Below, in pieces: positions 1 to 6,635 of a stretch of 13,847 nt of DNA; position 1 is the stretch's first letter, and each line of letters opens with the position of its first letter. The DNA lies in the NCBI GenBank assembly GCA_016710985.1, contig JADJTX010000046.1:1-13847 (forward strand). The letters run 5' to 3'. The DNA is from Ignavibacteria bacterium. Lineage in GTDB: Bacteria; Bacteroidota; Ignavibacteria; Tepidaquicellales; Tepidaquicellaceae. The position numbers were made by a program, and so were the translations under genes. A model generated the notes under the pieces. The model did not search any database. It had not been told where the DNA came from and was given only the letters and a program-made list of their open reading frames with translations.

Positions 1-1164
1 CACATCTGGCTCCTGATGCAATGGAAGGTCCGACACCGGTCTCTGCGTTAATACACGCTGCTACAATGGTTGTTGCGGGAGTTTATCTTTGTTGCACGAT
101 TATTTCCTCTTTACTTTTTTGCTGCGCCTGTTGCGCTGGAAGTTGTAGCAGTGGTAGGAGTATTTACTTCACTGTTCGCTGCACTGATAGCATGCTCGCA
201 GACTGACATTAAAAGGATACTTGCCTTTTCAACAATATCACAGATCGGATTAATGATGGTCGGACTGGGAGTTTCAGGTTACGGCGGTGATGAAGGTCTC
301 GGATTCATGGCTTCAATGTTTCATTTGTTTACGCACGCAATGTTCAAAGCGTTGTTATTCCTCTGCGCCGGCGCGGTGATACACGCAGTTCACAGTAATG
401 ATATGACCGACATGGGCGGATTAAGAAAATATTTACCCGTTACTCATTTAACTTTTCTTGTTGGCTGTCTTGCAATTGCCGGAATTCCTCCTTTCTCCGG
501 ATTTTTCAGCAAGGATGAAATACTCGTTGCTGCCTATGAAAAAAACACGCTGATCTTTTTAGTGAGCTGCCTTGTAGCAGGGCTGACAGCTTTCTACATG
601 TTCCGTTTATACTTCGGAGTATTCTGGAATAAAGCAAAAGAATATCACAGTGAACCGCACGAGTCCCCGAAAAGTATGCAGCTGCCGTTGATATTTCTTG
701 CCATTGCTGCGGCTGTTGCAGGATTCATTCCGTTCAATGAACTTGTAACATCTGATGGTAAGCCTTTTGAAATTCATTTCCACTGGAATATTGCCTTACC
801 TGTTGTTGCCGTTGCGCTGATCGGAATATTTACAGCTTTTGCATTTTACAGAAAAGAAAGCAATTTACCCGAAAAGATCAAAACTTCACTCGGAGGAGTT
901 TACGAGGTCGTTTACAGAAAATTTTACATTGATGAGATCTATATGTTTGTCACGAAGAAAATTATTTTCAATCTTATCTCAGCTCCGATAGCATGGTTTG
1001 ACAGAAATATTGTTGACGCTACTATGAACGGGATAGCATCCGTGACAAATTTTACCTCTGATAAAATAAAAGGATTTCAGTCAGGCCAGCTTCAGCAGTA
1101 TGCGTATGTGATGGTTTCAGGGATGATAATAATTGTTCTGCTGGTGATCTATATTTTAAATTAA
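1..1164 (+). CDS. nuoL: NADH-quinone oxidoreductase subunit L (complex I), 5'-partial, two compensating frameshifts
   Basis: Membrane-arm antiporter-like subunit of respiratory complex I, involved in proton translocation. About 387 C-terminal residues of a roughly 620-650 residue protein lie in the window. The family signature PDAMEGPTPVSALIHAATMV is at 12-71. Further on are SQTDIKRILAFSTISQIG, the HAMFKALLFLCAGAVIH helix and AGIPPFSGFFSKDEIL, followed by the lateral-helix C-terminus (FYIDEIYMF) and a last membrane segment. The reading frame breaks twice. Bases 1-12 give HIWL in frame 1, the canonical lead-in to PDAM. Bases 12-89 read in frame 3. From 91 the protein is in frame 1 again (VARLFPLYFF). 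One base is therefore missing near 10-14 and one T is extra in the run at 88-90. Read as given, frame 1 meets TAA at 49-51. Sequencing error is more likely than a dead gene, since the rest is intact and nuoM-nuoN follow. Confidence 0.93.
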
Positions 1165-1166
1165 AT

Positions 1167-1278
1167 AAGTTACGAGTTACGAATTACGAGTTACGATTGA
1201 CGATTAACAATTAACGATTAACGATTAACGAATAACGAATAACGAATAACGATTAACAAATAACGAATAACGATTAAC
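1167..1278. repeat. Heptamer tandem repeat filling the nuoL-nuoM spacer
   Basis: Sixteen consecutive 7-bp units run without a gap. The first five are AAGTTAC, GAGTTAC, GAATTAC, GAGTTAC and GATTGAC; the rest are mostly GATTAAC or GAATAAC, with AATTAAC and AAATAAC once each. The array begins two bases after the nuoL stop codon and ends three bases before the nuoM ATG, so it occupies nearly the whole 117-bp spacer and leaves no room for a Shine-Dalgarno sequence. Reverse complements of the same units recur at 4688-4708. Confidence 0.95.
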
Positions 1279-1281
1279 GAA

Positions 1282-2781
1282 ATGGACATACTAACATTAC
1301 TTCTCGTGATCCCTCTCCTGACGGTAATAGCGATATTGCTCAGCAGGAACAACAATCAGGTGCGGATCAGCGCTGCCGTAGGGACTGGTGTACAGTTTAT
1401 ACAAACGATCAATCTTATTTTCGCATATCTTTCGGAAAGAAATTCCGGCAATATCGATGAGATGGTTTTCACAAAGAGCGTTCTATGGTTTAAAACCTTT
1501 AACATATATTACAGCGTAGGTGTGGACGGTATCTCAGTAGCGATGATCGCGCTTACGGGCATTGTAACATTCGCAGGAGTTCTTGCTTCATGGAAAGTAA
1601 TAAATCTTCAGAAAGAATTTTTCATTTCACTAATAGTTCTTTCAACAGGAGTCTTCGGATTCTTTATTTCGCTTGATCTCTTTACAATTTTCTTATTCTT
1701 CGAGCTAGCGGTGATTCCAATGTATCTGCTTATCGGCATTTGGGGAAGCGGCAAAAAAGAATATTCGGCAATGAAACTGACGCTGATGCTGATGGGAGCA
1801 TCGGCTCTGCTGCTCGTAGGCATTCTCGGACTTTATTCAAATTCAGCAGCGACAGCAGGCGGACCGCTTACTTTCAACTTACTTGAAATTGCAAAATTAA
1901 ATTTACCGATAGAAGTCCAGAGAATATTTTTCCCGATGGTATTCATAGGGTTCGGAGTTCTCGGAGCGTTATTTCCGTTTCATACCTGGTCACCGGACGG
2001 ACATTCATCCGCTCCGACGGCAGTATCAATGCTTCACGCCGGAGTGCTTATGAAAATGGGAGGATACGGCTGCTTAAGAGTGGCAATGTATCTGATGCCT
2101 GAAGCCGCCAATGAAATGGGATGGATATTTATCATACTGACTTCGATCAGCATAGTTTACGGAGCATTCGGCGCAATAGTACAAAAAGATCTGAAATACA
2201 TTAATGCATATTCTTCAGTAAGCCACTGCGGACTTGTACTCTTTGCAATACTGATGATGAACACCACAGCAATTAACGGCTCGGTGATACAGATGATCTC
2301 TCACGGACTAATGACAGCGCTTTTCTTCGCATTGATAGGGATGATCTATGAAAGAACACATACAAGAGACATACGTTTTATGGGCGGACTGATGAAGGTA
2401 ATGCCGTTCCTTGCAGTGTGCTATATGATAGCGGGATTTGCATCGCTCGGACTTCCGGGCTTAAGCGGATTTGTAGCCGAGATGACCATCTTTGTCGGAG
2501 CATTTATGCACACTGATACTTTTCACCGGGTTGTTACGATTGTTGCATGCTCGTCAATAGTAATCACTGCGGTATATATACTAAGAGTTGTTGGTACGAT
2601 TTTACTCGGACCGGTAACTGATGAGAAATTCAATTCGATCACCGATGCAGAGTGGCACGAAAAGGCAGTTACCGTAATGCTGATAGTTGCAATAGCAGGA
2701 ATAGGTTTAGCGCCTTTCTGGCTATCGGACATAATTACACAGAGCTTAGGTGCTATCATTCTTAAATTAAATCCGTTATAG
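1282..2781 (+). CDS. nuoM: NADH-quinone oxidoreductase subunit M (complex I)
   Basis: Second antiporter-like membrane subunit of complex I, 499 residues and strongly hydrophobic throughout, a normal family length. Family landmarks are visible in order: the TM5 glutamate E141 in FFELAVIPMYLL, FPFHTWSPDGHSSAPTAVSM at 231-250, the TM8 lysine K258 in GVLMKMGGYG, QKDLKYINAYSSVSHCG (301-317), YERTHTRDIRFMGGL (356-370), and the TM12 glutamate E400 in LSGFVAEM. The lysine normally found just before the FPFHTW motif (TM7) is replaced by leucine at residue 227, and the usual alanine-rich helix carries SMLHAGV, more like NuoL. The ATG follows the heptamer repeat by three bases with no ribosome binding site. 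The stop lies seven bases before nuoN, so the two are surely cotranscribed. Confidence 0.96.
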   Translation: MDILTLLLVIPLLTVIAILLSRNNNQVRISAAVGTGVQFIQTINLIFAYLSERNSGNIDEMVFTKSVLWFKTFNIYYSVGVDGISVAMIALTGIVTFAGVLASWKVINLQKEFFISLIVLSTGVFGFFISLDLFTIFLFFELAVIPMYLLIGIWGSGKKEYSAMKLTLMLMGASALLLVGILGLYSNSAATAGGPLTFNLLEIAKLNLPIEVQRIFFPMVFIGFGVLGALFPFHTWSPDGHSSAPTAVSMLHAGVLMKMGGYGCLRVAMYLMPEAANEMGWIFIILTSISIVYGAFGAIVQKDLKYINAYSSVSHCGLVLFAILMMNTTAINGSVIQMISHGLMTALFFALIGMIYERTHTRDIRFMGGLMKVMPFLAVCYMIAGFASLGLPGLSGFVAEMTIFVGAFMHTDTFHRVVTIVACSSIVITAVYILRVVGTILLGPVTDEKFNSITDAEWHEKAVTVMLIVAIAGIGLAPFWLSDIITQSLGAIILKLNPL

Positions 2782-2788
2782 GTTTAAT

Positions 2789-4216
2789 ATGACCTTAGAA
2801 CAATTTTTATTGATGAGACATGAAATAATACTGGTAATTATATCAGTGATCATATTAGTTTCTCTGCTTTTTTTTGGAAAAGAAAACAAACTTAAAATAA
2901 TACCGGTAGTAATTTTTTTATTTTCTGTAAATACAATTTTAGGATTTTTGCCGATTGAAACAGGCAGCTTGTTCGGAGGAATGTACCGGACAAATGAAAT
3001 GATCCTTCTGTTTAAGAATATTCTTAACATTGGCGTACTCATAGTTATGGTTCAGTCCGCAGGATGGCTTGTAAGAAACAAAGAACATTTTGAATATACC
3101 GGAGAGTATTTTTTTATAATTATTTGTTCGCTCATCGGAATGGATTATATGATCTCCGCCGGTGATTTTCTGATGCTTTTCATTGGGCTTGAGCTTGCTA
3201 CAATTCCGATTGCAGCTTTAGTTGCTGCCGATACTTTGAAAACAAAATCTTCCGAAGCCGGCGTGAAGCTGATCTTATCTGCAGCGCTTTCTTCCGGAAT
3301 ATTGTTGTTCGGAATTTCCATACTTTACGGAGTCACAGGATCTGTCTATCTTGATTCAGTGAGCACAGCATTTCAGAATAATAACTTATCGGTACTCGCA
3401 TTCATTTTTATTTTTACCGGCATAGCATTTAAAATATCAATCGTACCGTTTCACCTCTGGACTGCAGATGTTTATGAAGGCGCTCCGGTTAATATTACTT
3501 CTTATTTGTCCGTGATATCAAAAGCGTCATCTGTATTTATTCTTATAATATTATTGTTCACGGTGTTTCAGTCAATCGCAGTTCAATGGGACAGTGTTGT
3601 GATATTTACTTCGGTACTTACAATGACAATTGGTAACCTGTTTGCAATCCGTCAGCAGAATTTAAAACGGTATCTCGCTTTTTCTTCAATAGCTCAGGCG
3701 GGGTTCATCATGTTGGGTATTGTCGGAGGTTCGGCTCTCGGATTCAGCTCTGTGATTTATTTTTTACTTATTTACATTTTTTCTAATCTCGGAGCGTTCG
3801 GTGTTGTTGCTGTAATTTCAAATGCAACAGGAAAAGAAAACATTGATGACTATAACGGATTGTATAAAACAAATCCAAACCTTAGTCTTGTAATGATGTT
3901 ATCCCTATTTTCACTTGCAGGTATACCGCCGGTTGCCGGGTTCTTCGGAAAATTCTTTTTATTCACTTCCGTTGCTGTGCAGGGAAATTACTTCTTGCTC
4001 TTTATTGCCGTGCTTAATGCAACGATTTCACTTTACTATTATCTTCTTATTGTAAAAGCAATGTTCATTAATGAGAATGAGAATCCGATTGAAAAAATTC
4101 ACAGTGACGGATATTCAAAAGCAGGGATGGTTATCTGTGTAATAGGGATATTGCTGCTGGGATTTGCCGGCTCTTTATTTGATTATATAAATTCATTGAG
4201 CTTCGGTTTGAAATAA
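2789..4216 (+). CDS. nuoN: NADH-quinone oxidoreductase subunit N (complex I)
   Basis: Third antiporter-like membrane subunit of complex I, 475 residues, polytopic. The charged residues expected for ion translocation are present: E135 in FIGLELATIP (TM5), K160 in EAGVKLILSA, K215 in AFKISIVPFHLWTADVYEGA (TM7), K245 in VISKASSVF (TM8) and K388 in AGIPPVAGFFGKFFLF (TM12). The motif NLKRYLAFSSIAQAGF (291-306) is also typical. It is the last gene of the operon; L-M-N is the usual complex I order. The ATG at 2789 follows the nuoM stop by seven bases. The stop codon TAA (4214-4216) overlaps the first unit of the nonamer repeat that follows. Confidence 0.96.
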   Translation: MTLEQFLLMRHEIILVIISVIILVSLLFFGKENKLKIIPVVIFLFSVNTILGFLPIETGSLFGGMYRTNEMILLFKNILNIGVLIVMVQSAGWLVRNKEHFEYTGEYFFIIICSLIGMDYMISAGDFLMLFIGLELATIPIAALVAADTLKTKSSEAGVKLILSAALSSGILLFGISILYGVTGSVYLDSVSTAFQNNNLSVLAFIFIFTGIAFKISIVPFHLWTADVYEGAPVNITSYLSVISKASSVFILIILLFTVFQSIAVQWDSVVIFTSVLTMTIGNLFAIRQQNLKRYLAFSSIAQAGFIMLGIVGGSALGFSSVIYFLLIYIFSNLGAFGVVAVISNATGKENIDDYNGLYKTNPNLSLVMMLSLFSLAGIPPVAGFFGKFFLFTSVAVQGNYFLLFIAVLNATISLYYYLLIVKAMFINENENPIEKIHSDGYSKAGMVICVIGILLLGFAGSLFDYINSLSFGLK

Positions 4217-4253
4217 GTTTGTAAAGTTCATAAAGTTCATAAAGTTTATAAAG
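4215..4253. repeat. Left arm of inverted nonamer repeat field
   Basis: Four 9-bp units (AAGTTTGTA, AAGTTCATA twice, AAGTTTATA) plus a partial AAG start inside the nuoN stop codon. They are the reverse complement of the long nonamer array at 4272-4361 apart from about one base per unit, so transcripts could fold into a long AU-rich hairpin with the intervening 18 bases as loop. This could mark the end of the nuo transcript, but it has no GC-rich stem or clear U-tract of a classic terminator. Confidence 0.85.
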
Positions 4254-4271
4254 GGCTTAACATTACGGAGA

Positions 4272-4361
4272 TTACAAACTTTACGAACTTTACAAACTTT
4301 ACAAACTTTACAAACTTTACGAACTTTACGAACTTTACAAACTTTACAAACTTTACAAACT
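4272..4361. repeat. Nonamer tandem repeat (10 units)
   Basis: Ten uninterrupted 9-bp units of two types: TTACAAACT (A) and TTACGAACT (G), in the order A G A A A G G A A A. The only variable base is position 5 of the unit. Because the period is divisible by three, the array is open in several frames and gives a spurious reverse-strand ORF of Val-Lys-Phe repeats. The array ends four bases before the TTG start proposed for the next gene. Confidence 0.95.
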
Positions 4362-4365
4362 TATT

Positions 4366-4699
4366 TTGTCTCTCGGTAACGGTAAACATATCATAAAAGA
4401 AATTGAAGGCGTTCGGTGTACTGTTCTCGAGACGGGGGTTTCTGAAAACAGAATGCAATTTCCTGAAGAAACTTATGGAGCTCAACGGCTACACAGTCAA
4501 AACCGATAAAGAAGCAAAAAAAGATGAAACGTTACCGGATACCTATATCATTGGTGTTACAAGCATTGTTTTCAATCCTGTCATTGCAGTTTATCAGAGA
4601 ATGCTGAGAGATTTTGAAGGACAAGTCGTGACTCCCGCCTACTGGAAACAGGAATGTGATAAGAGTAAAGGCTGGTACTGGAAGACAGTTAATAGTTAA
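4366..4699 (+). CDS. Small protein of unknown function, interrupted by a probable +1 frameshift
   Basis: I do not recognise the family. Frame 1 from a TTG at 4366 reads SLGNGKHIIKEIEGVRCT then VLETGVSENRMQF up to 4461. Frame 2 from 4463 continues LKKLMELNGYTVKTDKEA and on through VGITS-like beta/hydrophobic segments, FNPVIAVYQRMLR and VVTPAYWKQEC to the stop at 4697-4699. Joining them by removing one base in 4459-4463 (TTTCC) gives a smooth soluble protein of about 110 residues with no signal peptide or membrane segment. A TTG start at 4403 in frame 2 alone would give 98 residues with an implausible basic, cysteine-containing N-terminus, so I prefer the frameshift reading. The start is uncertain: no ATG is available, there is no ribosome binding site, and the nonamer array lies directly upstream. 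The last codons and stop are made of the heptamer repeat at 4688. Confidence 0.6.
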
Positions 4700-4708
4700 T
4701 TGTTAATA
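4688..4708. repeat. Three heptamer units overlapping a stop codon
   Basis: GTTAATA, GTTAATT and GTTAATA lie in tandem, followed by GTTTTAT. They are reverse complements of the units in the nuoL-nuoM spacer (AATTAAC there is exactly GTTAATT here). The array supplies the last codons and stop of the small plus-strand gene and sits in the spacer between two convergent genes. Confidence 0.7.
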
Positions 4709-4724
4709 GTTTTATTTTTTAATT

Positions 4725-4928
4725 TTAATTGAGTTCTTTATTTTTTTCTTTTAATAATTTCCGCGCAGACAGATTGCTTACTACTTTCTTCCCGGTTTTT
4801 TCTTCAATCGCTTTTCGAGTATTTCCAGCGATTGTTACTCCCTGCTTTGCAACAATCTTATTCTCAAAAAATGTCGCAGGTTTCTTCTCCTTGCTTATTT
4901 CAGCAGTTGTTAAAACCCAAGTTCCCAT
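4725..4928 (-). CDS. 67-residue ORF resembling the C-terminal tail of DinD/BRO-type proteins
   Basis: The ATG at 4926-4928 is preceded immediately by an in-frame TAG, so this ORF does not extend upstream. It lies 11 bases after the stop of the helical-repeat gene on the same strand, in a likely operon. The sequence is short, basic and helical, with ENKIVAKQGVTIAGNTRKAI followed by EEKTGKKVVSNLSARKLL. From memory this resembles the extreme C-terminal segment of DNA-damage-inducible protein D and BRO-N phage antirepressor-like proteins, where a 'GG.IA...RK.IE..TGKKV' pattern closes the protein. No BRO-N or KilA-N DNA-binding domain is present, so it is either a decayed remnant or a free-standing version of that tail. 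The coding character looks genuine; the function is not known. Confidence 0.5.
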   Translation of the reverse strand: MGTWVLTTAEISKEKKPATFFENKIVAKQGVTIAGNTRKAIEEKTGKKVVSNLSARKLLKEKNKELN

Positions 4929-4939
4929 CTATCAAACAA

Positions 4940-6391
4940 TCACTCAATTAATTCTTTAATTTTCTCTCTAAGCCAGGGGTCTAGTGAGCCTGTTTTTGCT
5001 TCAGAGATCTTTTCTTTGAGAAAGGCAGCTGAATAAGATCCGGTCTCATTCAGTGATTTTATATTCAGAAACTTCTTAATGCTTTTTACGAAGTTCCGGT
5101 ATTCGGATTTTGACTGCTCTGAAAACTCAGTTGTGTTTCTCAAAAAATGAATTGTTGAATCAATGAGAGAATATGCCTGTTCGAAATAAGAAAGTTCATA
5201 GTAAATTTTCAGCAGCAACAACCTGACATCAATTTTATAAACAAACAAATCATAATTGACCTTGCTCAAATACTGAAGCGCTTTCTCAAAATTTCTTTTT
5301 GCAAAGTTGAGATACCCGTAAGAAAAGTTGTGCATATTTTCACGGTGTTTGATGTGAAGCTCTTTGGAATATTTTTCAATAAAATAATCCAACCATTCGA
5401 ATTCCCCTGCATGAGTAAAGTCACTGACAATATTTCTGAATAAAATTATATGAAAATCTTCACCGGTTTTTTTATAAATATTGTTTTCCAAAATATAGCG
5501 GTATATATTCAAACTTTCATCGAAAAGCTGGTTTACTCCGCAATAGCTGTTCAGCATGTTCCAGAAAACATAATTTTCAGACTGTCCGAAGAGGCTTTGA
5601 GATTCAACAAGAAGATTCTTTAATTCAAAAAAATACTCCCTCTTATTTTTGTATTTATTCATCTTATAGATCATAAAGAAGATCAAAACATACGGGTAAA
5701 ACCTGTCATTATTTTTTTTCATTTCTGAAAGAAGTTTTTCAGAATCGAGGCAATCAAGCAGATTACCCATAATTGTATATCTCAAAGGCAGGTTGTAACC
5801 CTCTGAAATATTTTTTTCATCTTCCAGCATGAAACTTACCATAAGAGCAACGGCAACTAAATTTTCATCTGATGAAAGTGTAAACTCGAATGCATTTATG
5901 AAATCATCCTTTTCAAGAGAATAATCCCTGAAAACTGTATTCAAAAAATATCTGTCAATGAAATCCTTAATGCCTCCGCTGTCCGAAATCTTCTGTTGCT
6001 CATAAGATAATTTATATTCTTTTTCAAAATCCCTGTACAGCTTCCTGTTTCTTAGTTGATTGCTAAGGTAGAAATTCCCCCTGTTAAAATCTTCTTCAAA
6101 TTCCAGCTGCTTAAAAAGTCTTTTGCAAAGATGTATCAGATCTGAAGACAGTGTTTTAATTGTTTGCTGAACTTTTCCCGAGTCCCCTTTTTCCGGATAC
6201 AGCTTTGAGTAAATGTATTCTGCAGTAAAATGTCTGTGTGAAAAATCGGGGTAGAAGGATTTCAGGCATTTCAAAAACAGGGTTAAATCCCTTCCGACAG
6301 CGAAATAGGGTGATGCTGCGAATTTTTCAAGTTCCCTGAATTCTTTAGGTGTTAGTGTGGATAATATTTCAGCTAACTTTGAATCTTTCAT
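4940..6391 (-). CDS. Helical-repeat protein of unknown function
   Basis: A 483-residue soluble protein without signal peptide or membrane segment. The N-terminus (MKDSKLAEILSTLTPKEF, then RELEKFAASPYFAVGRDL) looks like a conserved capping domain. The remainder is a run of paired amphipathic helices rich in Phe, Tyr, Leu and Lys, such as FAKRNFEKALQYLSKVNYDLF and LLLKIYYELSYFEQAYSLID, which read like degenerate TPR units. I recall similar proteins in Ignavibacteria but no assigned function. A longer ORF begins at a GTG at 6427, but the ATG at 6391 is preferred because the extra 12 residues look non-coding and the family-like sequence starts at this Met. It is divergent from the beta-helix gene and followed by the small DinD-tail-like ORF. 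Scaffold or protein-interaction roles are possible but unproven. Confidence 0.8.
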   Translation of the reverse strand: MKDSKLAEILSTLTPKEFRELEKFAASPYFAVGRDLTLFLKCLKSFYPDFSHRHFTAEYIYSKLYPEKGDSGKVQQTIKTLSSDLIHLCKRLFKQLEFEEDFNRGNFYLSNQLRNRKLYRDFEKEYKLSYEQQKISDSGGIKDFIDRYFLNTVFRDYSLEKDDFINAFEFTLSSDENLVAVALMVSFMLEDEKNISEGYNLPLRYTIMGNLLDCLDSEKLLSEMKKNNDRFYPYVLIFFMIYKMNKYKNKREYFFELKNLLVESQSLFGQSENYVFWNMLNSYCGVNQLFDESLNIYRYILENNIYKKTGEDFHIILFRNIVSDFTHAGEFEWLDYFIEKYSKELHIKHRENMHNFSYGYLNFAKRNFEKALQYLSKVNYDLFVYKIDVRLLLLKIYYELSYFEQAYSLIDSTIHFLRNTTEFSEQSKSEYRNFVKSIKKFLNIKSLNETGSYSAAFLKEKISEAKTGSLDPWLREKIKELIE

Positions 6392-6566
6392 CGGTTTAAA
6401 TTCTAATGAAGGAATTACAAACAGCACGCCCCGGGGAGCATAATATCAAAATTAAGTACACACAAATCGTAACCGGTAAAATTACAGAATCAATGAATTC
6501 AATTCAATTTTAAAAGAAATTACGGGAGCAGCAGAAAAATTTTCGTGAAAAATATCAAAAGTTTTC

Positions 6567-6598
6567 TTTGCACTTCATTTCCACTTGTAATATTTTTG
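6567..6598 (+). promoter_or_regulatory. Bacteroidota-type promoter for the beta-helix gene
   Basis: TTTG at 6567-6570 and TATTTTTG at 6591-6598 are separated by 20 bp, matching the Bacteroidota sigma-A pattern of a TTTG-like -33 box and a TAnnTTTG -7 box. Transcription would start near 6605, about 30 bases before the ATG. A run GGGGG at 6626-6630 lies five bases before the ATG and may serve as a ribosome binding site, though it is not a canonical AGGAGG. Confidence 0.6.
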
Positions 6599-6635
6599 TC
6601 CAATATTTAATCAATCAAAATTTACGGGGGAAAAA

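Noticed and set aside
84..92. Programmed +1 frameshift in nuoL, as in prfB (CTT T)
   Set aside because: The next codon is TGT rather than a stop, there is no Shine-Dalgarno-like element upstream, and a second opposite shift occurs near base 12; an indel error explains both.
4215..4361. CRISPR-like array
   Set aside because: Units are nine bases in direct contact with no spacers, and no cas genes are nearby.
4261..4365. Extension of the small gene upstream through the repeats as a Leu-Tyr-Lys repeat protein
   Set aside because: The frame is open to 4261, but there is no ATG, GTG or TTG before 4366, and the open frame follows from the repeat period.
4246..4485. Reverse-strand ORF with a run of Val-Lys-Phe repeats
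   Set aside because: It is the nonamer tandem repeat read in an open frame; the period of nine prevents stop codons, and the rest overlaps the small plus-strand gene.
4729..4959. Plus-strand ORF opposite the DinD-tail-like gene
   Set aside because: It is hydrophobic low-complexity sequence produced by the complement of a lysine-rich reverse-strand gene.
6392..6427. GTG start giving 12 extra residues on the helical-repeat protein
   Set aside because: The extension looks non-coding, has no ribosome binding site, and the family-like sequence begins at the ATG at 6391.
6447..6454. TAATTTTG on the minus strand as a -7 box for the helical-repeat gene
   Set aside because: The -7 match is good, but no TTG is found 19-22 bases upstream, so the promoter is not supported.
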